Below the pieces are notes generated by a model. The model was not told the origin of the DNA, searched no databases, and worked only from the letters and a program-made list of their open reading frames with translations. The position numbers were made by a program, and so were the translations under genes. From the NCBI GenBank assembly GCA_017547865.1, contig JAFYOA010000188.1:1-6062 (forward strand): DNA of 6,062 nucleotides, written 5' to 3'. Source of the stretch: Clostridia bacterium (GTDB taxonomy: Bacteria; Bacillota_A; Clostridia; Oscillospirales; Acutalibacteraceae). Positions 1 to 6,062 of the stretch are shown one piece after another (position 1 is the stretch's first letter; each line of letters opens with the position of its first letter).

Positions 1-1203
1 ATCGTGCGCTGCTGGGGCGGCAATGTATACGAGGATACACCTTTCTTTGATTTCTGTGACCGCCATGGCATTGCCATTTGGCAGGATTTTGCCATGGGCT
101 GCGCCGTTTATCCCCAAGGTGAACCGCTGTGTTCTTTACTGCGCGAGGAAGTGACCGCCGTTGTAAAGAAGCTGCGGCATCACGCTTGCATTGCACTGTG
201 GGCCGGCGACAACGAATGCGATGAAGCGGCCGCCAGCTGGACCGCCTGCGGACAGGATCCCAATAAAAATGTACTGACCCGTAAAATTATACCGGAAGTT
301 CTGCAGCAGCACGATACGGAACGCATTTACCTGCCCAGTTCTCCTTATATCGACGAGGAAGCATATCGTAAAAATAAGGATAATGCCCCCGAAAAGCATT
401 TGTGGGGACCAAGAGATTATTTTAAAAGCGATTTTTATACAAAGGCACCGGCAATTTTCGCCAGTGAGACAGGTTACCACGGGTGTCCTGCCCCCTCTTC
501 TGTGGAAAAATTCATCGACAAGGAACATCTGTGGCCGATGAACAATAACCGCCAGTGGCTGGCGCACGCTGCCTGTATGGAGGCAGAAGAAGGCGCCACC
601 TATTCCTACCGTCTGCCATTGATGGCCAGCCAGATCGACGTTCTCTTTGGCGAACAACCGGACAATCTCCAACGTTTTGCCATTACCAGCCAGGCCTCCC
701 AGGCAGAGGCAATGAAATTCTTTATTGAGCGCTTCCGAAGTGCCAAGTGGGACCGCACCGGCATCATCTGGTGGAATCTGCTGGATGGTTGGCCGCAGTT
801 TTCCGATGCGGTAACCGATTATTATTTCCGTAAAAAACTGGCCTACTATGTCATCAAGCGTGCACAGCAGCCGTTAGGCATGTTGTTCCGTGAACCCGAG
901 GACGGCAAGCTGACGCTGGTTGGTGCCAATGAATACGCACGGGATATAACGGCCGATTACACCGTAAAGGACATGACAAACGGAAAAATCGTTGTTGGCG
1001 GGAACTGCATCTTCCCCGGCAATTCCGCTATAGAAATTACTTCTGTTCCTTTTGAGACGGATGGCATGCACTTCTACCTGATTGAATGGAACGCAGATGG
1101 AAAGTTGTGGCGCAACCATTATGTAAGCGGCACCGCTCCATACAACTTTGATGTTTACTACGACTGTATGTGCCGCAGCGGCTTGTGGCAGATGGATGAA
1201 TAA
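1..1203 (+). CDS. Glycoside hydrolase family 2, beta-mannosidase-like, C-terminal part (5' end outside window)
   Basis: Retaining exo-beta-glycosidase of the GH2 TIM-barrel class. The reading frame is open through base 1, so the N-terminal sugar-binding and Ig-like domains and the start of the barrel are missing. Numbering from the Val codon at base 4: RCWGGNVYED (2-11) and IWQDFAMGCAVYP (25-37) are typical of beta-mannosidase-like GH2 barrels. LWAGDNE carries the expected acid/base Glu71 (bases 214-216), and FASETGYHG the expected nucleophile Glu155 (466-468). GIIWWNLLDGWPQFSDAV (253-270) is the late barrel strand that lines the sugar pocket. Residues from about 300 to 399 look like a C-terminal beta-sandwich. 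The gene is followed after 12 bases by a GH116 gene, probably in one operon. GH2 membership is secure; specificity is not. Mannosidase is the nearest label, but other beta-glycosidase activities occur among such sequences. Whether it has a signal peptide cannot be seen. Confidence 0.9.
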   Translation: MVRCWGGNVYEDTPFFDFCDRHGIAIWQDFAMGCAVYPQGEPLCSLLREEVTAVVKKLRHHACIALWAGDNECDEAAASWTACGQDPNKNVLTRKIIPEVLQQHDTERIYLPSSPYIDEEAYRKNKDNAPEKHLWGPRDYFKSDFYTKAPAIFASETGYHGCPAPSSVEKFIDKEHLWPMNNNRQWLAHAACMEAEEGATYSYRLPLMASQIDVLFGEQPDNLQRFAITSQASQAEAMKFFIERFRSAKWDRTGIIWWNLLDGWPQFSDAVTDYYFRKKLAYYVIKRAQQPLGMLFREPEDGKLTLVGANEYARDITADYTVKDMTNGKIVVGGNCIFPGNSAIEITSVPFETDGMHFYLIEWNADGKLWRNHYVSGTAPYNFDVYYDCMCRSGLWQMDE

Positions 1204-1210
1204 GGAGGAG
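1202..1210 (+). promoter_or_regulatory. Ribosome binding site of the GH116 gene
   Basis: AAGGAGGAG is an essentially consensus Shine-Dalgarno. Its GGAGG core (1204-1208) ends 7 bases before the ATG at 1216. It overlaps the last two bases of the upstream GH2 stop codon TAA (1201-1203), so ribosomes finishing GH2 release on top of this site. This fixes the GH116 start and argues for co-translation of the pair. No separate promoter is visible between the two genes. Confidence 0.9.
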
Positions 1211-1215
1211 TTGGC

Positions 1216-3753
1216 ATGAAATACACAGGTACCAGGCTGCGCGAGATTTCCTTCCCACTGGGCGGTATCGGCACCGGTTCCATCGGTTTGGCTGGAAACG
1301 GTTCTCTGCGTGATTGGGAAATCTTTAACCGCCCAAATAAAGGAAGTGTAAATGGATATACTTTTATCGCCGTCAAAGCCCAGTGGCCCAACGGTCACCA
1401 TGTTGTAAAAATACTGCAGGGCGACCAGCAGAAAGATTTGATCGGCCAATACAGCAAACAGCGTTTTTCCGGTTACGGTTTTGGCCCTGCCAGCACCACA
1501 ATGGCCGGGTTCCCGCATTTTGCAAATTTGGAATTCGATGGCGAGTTCCCCATCGCCTCTCTTCGGTTCGAGGATCCAAAATTCCCCGGCACCGTGACCC
1601 TGACTGCCTTCAACCCCTTCATCCCGCTGGATTCCGAAAATTCCAGCATTCCCGCCGCATTTTTTGATATTGCCCTGGAAAACGGCGACGAAAACATACG
1701 CTATACCGTTCTGTTTTCATTGACCAATCCTTTTAAAGGCTCTATCAATTGCCGGCGGTATGATTTCTCCGGCGCTGCCGCAACGCTTTCCTGCAGTGCG
1801 AAAGAGAAAGAAGATACCGCCTACGGCGACCTGACATTGGCCTGCAGCCGCCCAGGTTTTTGCCAGGAGTATTGGTATCGCGGCGGATGGCAGGATGGCA
1901 TTGCGGCTTTTTGGCACGATGTAAACGCCGGCGAGCTGCAGCCCCGCCATTACGATTCCCCCGGCCATAACGATGTATGCACCATCGGCTTCCACACGGA
2001 ACTGGCACCCCATCAAAAAGACAATGCCCATTTTGTATTGGCCTGGAATGTGCCCAATAACTACAATTACTGGGATCCTTTTAAAGATGAAAACGGCAAG
2101 GATGTGACCTGGAAAAACTACTATGCCATCCGTTACGAGGATTCCGCTGCATCCTGCCGGTATGCATTGGCACATTTTGACGAACTGTACAGAGAAACCG
2201 ATGTCTTCCGCAAGGCGCTGCACGGAAGCACGCTGCCTGCAGCTGTGATCGATGCAGCCGCCTCCACGCTTTCCGTTCTGAAATCCCCCACCGTTCTGCG
2301 GCTGCCCGACGGAACCTTCTACGGCTGGGAAGGCACGCATGAACTGGAAGGCTCCTGCGACGGTACCTGCACGCATGTGTGGAGTTATGCCTACGCCCTT
2401 TGCTTCCTCTTCCCCGATCTGGAACGCAGCCTGCGGGACACGGAATTCCGCTACGATACCGATGCAGACGGTGCCATGTATTTCCGCACCGCTCTTCCGC
2501 TGGGACGCGGCGTCAGCACACAATACGTAGACGGTAAACCGATTCCCTGTGTGGATGGGCAGATGGCAACGGTAATCAAGATCTACCGAGACTGGAAAAT
2601 CACCGGTAACAGTGAATGGCTACGGAACAATTGGGAAAATATCAAGAAAATTCTTGAATATGCCTGGAGCGATAAAAACCACTGCGAGTGGGATAAGGAC
2701 AAAGACGGTGTTCTGGAAGGCCGCCAGCACCATACCCTGGATATGGAATTGTTCGGGCCTTCTTCCTGGCTGGAAAGCATGTATCTGGCGGCACTGAAGG
2801 CAGCTGCCGAGATGGCGGCGTTCCTTGGCGAAGAAGACAAGCGCGATGAATACACCGCGTTGTTTAATAACGGCTACCAGTGGATGAAAGAAAATCTGTT
2901 CAACGGTTCTTATTTCTGCCAAAAGGTCGATTTGAACGATGCTGCTGCCACCACAGAGCACTTTGACTGCCCGAACTACTGGAACAGCGAAGCAAAAGAA
3001 CTGAAATACCAGATTGCAGACGGCTGCGCCATTGACCAGATGTTGGGCCAGTGGCATGCCAATCTGTGTGGTTTGGGCGATGTATTTGACCCGGAACAGC
3101 GCCGCACCGCACTTCGCAGCATGATGAAAAACAACTTCAAACCCTCCATGCGTGAATTTGCCAATCCCTGGCGCATTTTCGCCCTGAACGATGAACAGGG
3201 AACCATCATCTGCGACTATCCGGAAGGCAGCTACAAGCCGGTCATTCCCATTACATACTGTGAAGAAGCCATGCATGGTTTTGAATATGCTTTTGCTGGC
3301 CTGCTGGTGACCGAAGGAATGACAGAAGAAGGCATCCAGGTCGCCAAAGCTGTGCGCGACCGTTATGACGGCGAAAAGCGCAATCCATGGAACGAAATCG
3401 AATGCGGCAGCAACTACGCGCGTTCCATGGCAAGCTTTGCCCTTCTGCCGGCCTTCAGCGGCTTCAGCTACGATCTCCCCCACGGAACCATTGGCTTTGC
3501 GCCCAAATTCGCCGGTGATTATCGCTGTGTTTGGAGCCTGGGAACCGGCTGGGGCGTTTTTGAGCGAAAGGGCAAGGAATCTGTTATCCGGATCGAAAAA
3601 GGCAACTTGACCCTCTCCTGTCTCAAGTTGGATAATGCCAAAAAGATCTCCACGTTGCACATTGATGGAAATGCAGTATCGTTCACCACGGAGAACGGAA
3701 AGCTTTGTTTTGAAGAAATAACCGCTTTCAGTGAACTGACTGCAAATGAATAA
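1216..3753 (+). CDS. Glycoside hydrolase family 116 (GBA2/DUF608-type beta-glycosidase)
   Basis: Predicted retaining beta-glycosidase, complete at 845 residues and without signal peptide or membrane segment, so probably cytoplasmic. The N-terminal GBA2-type beta-sandwich starts at once with FPLGGIGTGSIGL (13-25) and LRDWEIFNRPNKG (31-43), hallmarks of the family. The (alpha/alpha)6 catalytic domain spans about 340-760. By alignment from memory with GBA2 (LEG motif; YDGW motif), Glu372 in GWEG is the likely nucleophile and Asp509 in HTLDM the likely acid/base. DKDKDG (493-498), just before Asp509, resembles a calcium-binding loop. NEIECGSNYARSMAS (726-740) offers Glu727 and Arg736, spaced like the sugar-contacting Glu/Arg pair of characterised GH116 enzymes. 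About 85 C-terminal residues form a beta-rich tail. The GSCDGTCTHVW segment after the nucleophile points to the bacterial/archaeal DUF608 branch rather than true glucosylceramidases. Glucosidase, xylosidase and glucosaminidase activities are all known in GH116, so the substrate stays open. Confidence 0.93.
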   Translation: MKYTGTRLREISFPLGGIGTGSIGLAGNGSLRDWEIFNRPNKGSVNGYTFIAVKAQWPNGHHVVKILQGDQQKDLIGQYSKQRFSGYGFGPASTTMAGFPHFANLEFDGEFPIASLRFEDPKFPGTVTLTAFNPFIPLDSENSSIPAAFFDIALENGDENIRYTVLFSLTNPFKGSINCRRYDFSGAAATLSCSAKEKEDTAYGDLTLACSRPGFCQEYWYRGGWQDGIAAFWHDVNAGELQPRHYDSPGHNDVCTIGFHTELAPHQKDNAHFVLAWNVPNNYNYWDPFKDENGKDVTWKNYYAIRYEDSAASCRYALAHFDELYRETDVFRKALHGSTLPAAVIDAAASTLSVLKSPTVLRLPDGTFYGWEGTHELEGSCDGTCTHVWSYAYALCFLFPDLERSLRDTEFRYDTDADGAMYFRTALPLGRGVSTQYVDGKPIPCVDGQMATVIKIYRDWKITGNSEWLRNNWENIKKILEYAWSDKNHCEWDKDKDGVLEGRQHHTLDMELFGPSSWLESMYLAALKAAAEMAAFLGEEDKRDEYTALFNNGYQWMKENLFNGSYFCQKVDLNDAAATTEHFDCPNYWNSEAKELKYQIADGCAIDQMLGQWHANLCGLGDVFDPEQRRTALRSMMKNNFKPSMREFANPWRIFALNDEQGTIICDYPEGSYKPVIPITYCEEAMHGFEYAFAGLLVTEGMTEEGIQVAKAVRDRYDGEKRNPWNEIECGSNYARSMASFALLPAFSGFSYDLPHGTIGFAPKFAGDYRCVWSLGTGWGVFERKGKESVIRIEKGNLTLSCLKLDNAKKISTLHIDGNAVSFTTENGKLCFEEITAFSELTANE

Positions 3754-3793
3754 AAAATCCCCGAGACCCAGTAAAAGGTTTCGGGGATTTTTT
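3752..3793. terminator. Bidirectional rho-independent terminator between convergent genes
   Basis: Bases 3752-3764 (six A, then TCCCCGA) pair perfectly with 3781-3793 (TCGGGGA, then six T). The stem continues inward with a G-T wobble, an A-T pair and two C-G pairs, closing an 8-base CAGTAAAA loop. Each strand therefore reads A-tract, GC stem, T-tract, so the one hairpin can stop transcription from the GH116 side and from the U32 side. The GH116 stop (3751-3753) and the U32 stop (3792-3794) both overlap its outer arms. Confidence 0.93.
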
Positions 3794-5015
3794 ATATGCT
3801 GTTGCTGACTTTCATTCGCAGGTATGCGCCGGGAGCAATGGGTGTTTCACACTTGGCAAACACTCGCATGGTGGGATGCGGCGCATTGTCGATGGGCTCC
3901 ATATCGCCGTTGAAAATTTCTTGCAGCTGCACAGTGAACGGTTCACAGCCAGGCTGCAGCACATCGAAACTGTCGCCTTTGAAGAATCGATTACGCTGAG
4001 AAAGTGTCAACAGACCGTTTTCCCAACTTTCACACACGGCAGCCACTTCGTAATTACGGTTATAGCCAATGCGTTCCGGGTTCTGACCGGGATCATCACT
4101 AAAATAAAAACCGGTACAATAATTGCGGTGGCTGATTTTACGAGTCTCCTCCTCAATCCACCGGGGCAACGGTTCATCGGGACGCTGCAGCGCATGGTCA
4201 ATAGCACTGCGGTACGCATGCGTGGTAGAAGCGACATAATAGGCTGCCTTGGCACGACCTTCAATCTTAAAGCTGGAAACACCGGCCTCGATCAGTTCCG
4301 GTACATGCTCGATCATGCACATATCGTTGGCATTGAAGACATAGGTGCCTTTCGGCGATGTAAGGACCGGGAAATGGAGTTCCGGTCGGGTACGTTCGGT
4401 AAGATAATAATCCCACCGGCAAGGTTGCGCACATTCGCCGTGGTTGGCATCGCGCCCGGTAAGATAATTGGAAAGCAGGCAGCGGCCGGAAAAAGACACA
4501 CACATAGCACCGTGCACAAAGGCTTCAATTTCCAGCTCTTTTGGTATGCGACTGCGAATTTCACAGATTTCCTCCATGGAAAGTTCACGAGCCAACACAA
4601 CACGGCTGGCACCAAGCTCATAAAAAGCATTGGCAGCCGCATAGTTTACAATGCCTGCCTGGGTGGAGATATGTACCTCCACTTTAGGTGCGTATTTCTT
4701 AGCCAGATTCAGCACGCCAAGATCGGTAACAATGAAAGCGTCCACGCCAATGGATTCGCAGTACATCAAATATTCCGGCAACCGTTCGAATTCATCGTTG
4801 CGGGGCAAGGTATTGCAGGTCACGTAGATTCGCACGCCCTGCGCATGGGCTTTTTCCACCGCCAGTTTCAGTTCATCGTTGGTAAAATTAGCCGGCGCAG
4901 AGCGCATGCCAAATTCCTGGCCGGCCAGGTAAACAGCATCCGCGCCAAAGCGCAGCGCCGCTTCCAGACGTTCCAGATCACCGGCCGGAGAAAGCAATTC
5001 GGGTTTATTCATCAT
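3792..5015 (-). CDS. U32 family protein, TrhP/YrrO-like (tRNA uridine hydroxylation)
   Basis: Complete 407-residue member of the U32 'peptidase' family. Characterised relatives (E. coli TrhP/YegQ; Bacillus YrrN and YrrO) make 5-hydroxyuridine at tRNA wobble position 34, using prephenate and an iron-sulfur cluster; protease activity is doubtful. The N-terminus has the family opening PELLSPAGDLERLEAAL (5-21) and GADAVYLAG (24-32) of a TIM-barrel-like fold. The U32 signature is EAFVHGAMCVSFSGRCL (164-180). Cys172, Cys179, Cys195 and Cys199, with Cys232 as a further conserved candidate, could ligate the cluster. SSFKIEGRAK (247-256) is another family motif, and residues of about 320-400 match the C-terminal U32 beta-barrel. 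The length is close to YrrO (TrhP2-like) rather than the shorter YrrN type. The start is ATG-ATG; the second ATG (5010-5012) sits at the better distance from the Shine-Dalgarno. It lies directly downstream of mltG. The family call is firm; the exact RNA target is inferred. Confidence 0.92.
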   Translation of the reverse strand: MMNKPELLSPAGDLERLEAALRFGADAVYLAGQEFGMRSAPANFTNDELKLAVEKAHAQGVRIYVTCNTLPRNDEFERLPEYLMYCESIGVDAFIVTDLGVLNLAKKYAPKVEVHISTQAGIVNYAAANAFYELGASRVVLARELSMEEICEIRSRIPKELEIEAFVHGAMCVSFSGRCLLSNYLTGRDANHGECAQPCRWDYYLTERTRPELHFPVLTSPKGTYVFNANDMCMIEHVPELIEAGVSSFKIEGRAKAAYYVASTTHAYRSAIDHALQRPDEPLPRWIEEETRKISHRNYCTGFYFSDDPGQNPERIGYNRNYEVAAVCESWENGLLTLSQRNRFFKGDSFDVLQPGCEPFTVQLQEIFNGDMEPIDNAPHPTMRVFAKCETPIAPGAYLRMKVSNSI

Positions 5016-5018
5016 TCG

Positions 5019-5025
5019 CCTCCTC
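5019..5025 (-). promoter_or_regulatory. Ribosome binding site of the U32 gene, overlapping the mltG stop
   Basis: Read on the minus strand this is GAGGAGG, followed by CGA and then ATGATG. The core ends 3 bases before the first ATG (5013-5015) and 6 bases before the second (5010-5012). The wider spacing is more usual, so translation may begin at the second Met. The site overlaps the mltG TGA stop (5024-5026), so initiation of the U32 gene probably depends on ribosomes terminating on mltG. Confidence 0.85.
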
Positions 5026-6062
5026 AGCCGTTATCGCGCTGGTACTCATGTTCATACAGCGTCTTGGAATAGTACGGCGTTCCATCGTCGTGATGGCCAA
5101 AGTAGTAATAGTTGTAGTAATCCGGGTTGGGATTCAGTGCCGCCAGAAGAGCATCCTTACTCGGACTGCAGATCGGGCCGGCGGGCAGACCCTCAATGGT
5201 GTAGGTATCGTAGGTGCTGATGAAGTTTTCCATACCGGCGGGCAGGTCCTCGGCGCGCTTATACGGGTAATAGGTGGTGGAGTCGCAACCCAGCACATAA
5301 ATATCACGATAAGCACCATCGCGCAGACGGTTGTGCAGAACAGCGGAAATAATATACATATCCTGCGTGTTGGCAGCCTCTGCCTGAATGATAGAAGCAA
5401 TGGTCATGATCTCGCGATACGTATAATCGCTGGAATTGATCGCCTCCAGCATATCTTCCGCATTCATGGTCTGCTGCAAAGCATAGATCATTTTGCCAAT
5501 AACAGTATCTACATCTTCGTTGAGATAGAAGTCATAGGTACTGGGGAACAGATAGCCCTCCAGTTTATAATAAACCCCGTCGAAGGAATCCACGTTGGAA
5601 ATGGCCCAATACTGGCTAAAATCCATTTCATTGGCAGCGGTCAGGAACTCTTCGGCATCACACACACCGTTTTCTTCCAGCAATTCGGCAATATCCAAAA
5701 TATTGCTGCCTTCGTAGAACATGATACGCACTTCGGCACGCTCACCTTCGGACTGCAGGAAATTGATGATGCCTTCGTAGTCCAGATCAGTACGCAGTTC
5801 AAACGTACCTTCACGGAAATACTCCATATCCGCAGTCAATCCGCAATAAAGCTTAAAGAAATCCGGCTGCTTAATGGCACTCTTTTCGTAAAGAATATCC
5901 GTCAGTTCATCTAGTGTCACATTCTCGGGGATTTCTACCGTCACCGTAGCTTTCACACGATCCACAGCGAAAAAGTCATTGGAACCGGAGATCAAATATT
6001 TGCTGATCGTCAGCGACATGAGCACGACCATCAACAGCCACATTAAGGTGAAAACGTGGCGA
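5024..6062 (-). CDS. mltG: Endolytic peptidoglycan transglycosylase MltG (YceG/YrrL family), N-terminus outside window
   Basis: Membrane-anchored lytic transglycosylase that cuts nascent glycan strands and thereby sets their length. Residues are numbered from the Met at 6041-6043. A hydrophobic helix (about residues 1-18, plus upstream in-frame VFTL) is the membrane anchor, with the rest outside the cell. A LysM-like subdomain spans about 35-105. The YceG catalytic domain follows, with LEGYLFPSTYDF (161-172), TIASIIQAEA (214-223), Asp254 in GCDSTTYY, and YTIEGLPAGPI (281-291). The expected catalytic acid is Glu222 (bases 5378-5380), matching Glu218 of E. coli MltG. The frame stays open from the Met to base 6062 (RHVFTL upstream), and that Met has no Shine-Dalgarno and lies within the helix. 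The true start is therefore beyond the right edge, probably with a short cytoplasmic tail. The usual EKE around the catalytic Glu reads QAE here. It is transcribed ahead of the U32 gene. Confidence 0.95.
   Translation of the reverse strand, partial: RHVFTLMWLLMVVLMSLTISKYLISGSNDFFAVDRVKATVTVEIPENVTLDELTDILYEKSAIKQPDFFKLYCGLTADMEYFREGTFELRTDLDYEGIINFLQSEGERAEVRIMFYEGSNILDIAELLEENGVCDAEEFLTAANEMDFSQYWAISNVDSFDGVYYKLEGYLFPSTYDFYLNEDVDTVIGKMIYALQQTMNAEDMLEAINSSDYTYREIMTIASIIQAEAANTQDMYIISAVLHNRLRDGAYRDIYVLGCDSTTYYPYKRAEDLPAGMENFISTYDTYTIEGLPAGPICSPSKDALLAALNPNPDYYNYYYFGHHDDGTPYYSKTLYEHEYQRDNG

Noticed and set aside
4..6. GTG at base 4 as a GH2 start codon
   Set aside because: The protein there is already deep inside the TIM barrel, and the frame is open to the window edge. 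It is an internal Val of a gene starting further left.
2692..2709. DKDKDG stretch read as a dockerin or EF-hand domain
   Set aside because: It is a single loop embedded in the GH116 catalytic domain next to the acid/base residue, not a duplicated dockerin repeat. At most it is a family calcium loop.
2620..3660. 346-codon minus-strand open frame inside GH116, together with similar ones at 1717-2523, 874-1518 and 136-672
   Set aside because: The frames at 2620-3660, 1717-2523 and 136-672 are in the same codon-aligned antisense phase to strongly supported genes. The one at 874-1518 crosses the GH2–GH116 junction in antisense. The translations look like low-information shadow protein without motifs.
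3792..5015. Annotation of the U32 gene as a collagenase or peptidase
   Set aside because: The historical label comes from one early report. The conserved Cys cluster and the housekeeping mltG context fit the tRNA-hydroxylation role of characterised TrhP proteins better.
3876..5072. 398-codon plus-strand open frame antisense to the whole U32 gene
   Set aside because: It lies in the codon-aligned antisense phase, where stops arise only opposite TTA, CTA and TCA codons, which are scarce in the U32 gene. The translation shows no recognisable domain, while the U32 gene has full family motifs and a ribosome binding site.
5048..5914. 288-codon plus-strand open frame opposite mltG
   Set aside because: It is in the codon-aligned antisense phase to a clear MltG catalytic domain. 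Its Ile/Val/Gly-rich translation is what reverse-complemented Asn/Asp/Tyr/Ala codons give.
6041..6043. ATG as the start of mltG
   Set aside because: There is no Shine-Dalgarno upstream, it lies inside the membrane helix, and the frame stays open to base 6062, so the start is beyond the right edge.
1..6062. CRISPR arrays, tRNA/rRNA genes, insertion sequences, attachment sites, riboswitches
   Set aside because: Nothing matching these was seen on reading both strands. There is no non-coding stretch longer than about 40 bases to hold them.

Overview
The window looks like bacterial chromosome from a Gram-positive, probably Clostridia-type anaerobe; a gut Oscillospiraceae/Ruminococcaceae member is the best guess. 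This is inferred from four things: strong GGAGG-type ribosome binding sites, roughly balanced base composition, a mltG–U32 gene pair typical of Firmicutes, and a cytoplasmic-type GH2/GH116 glycosidase pair. The species cannot be named from the sequence alone. Genes fill almost the whole window; the only spaces are about 12 bases, about 38 bases (a terminator) and under 12 bases.

Left half, plus strand: a two-gene sugar-catabolic unit. The first gene enters from beyond the left edge and is the C-terminal half of a GH2 glycosidase of the beta-mannosidase-like type; both catalytic glutamates are inside the window. Twelve bases after its stop, behind a near-perfect Shine-Dalgarno, lies a complete 845-residue GH116 (GBA2/DUF608-type) glycosidase. 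Neither enzyme shows an export signal in what is visible, so both probably trim imported oligosaccharides or glycosides inside the cell. The natural substrate is not determined.

Centre: the GH116 gene converges on a minus-strand gene. A single 42-base, almost perfectly symmetric A-stem-T hairpin separates them and contains part or all of both stop codons, so it should terminate transcription from both sides.

Right half, minus strand: mltG, an endolytic peptidoglycan transglycosylase whose N-terminus runs off the right edge, is followed by a U32-family gene of the TrhP/YrrO type (tRNA wobble-uridine hydroxylation). The U32 Shine-Dalgarno overlaps the mltG stop codon, which suggests translational coupling. 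This pair is housekeeping, whereas the GH2–GH116 pair looks accessory.

I found no RNA genes, mobile elements, CRISPR arrays, large repeats or clearly undescribed system. The points worth a second look are modest: the substrate of the GH pair, the active-site subclass of the GH116 enzyme, the stop-codon-embedded shared terminator, and the tight mltG–U32 junction.
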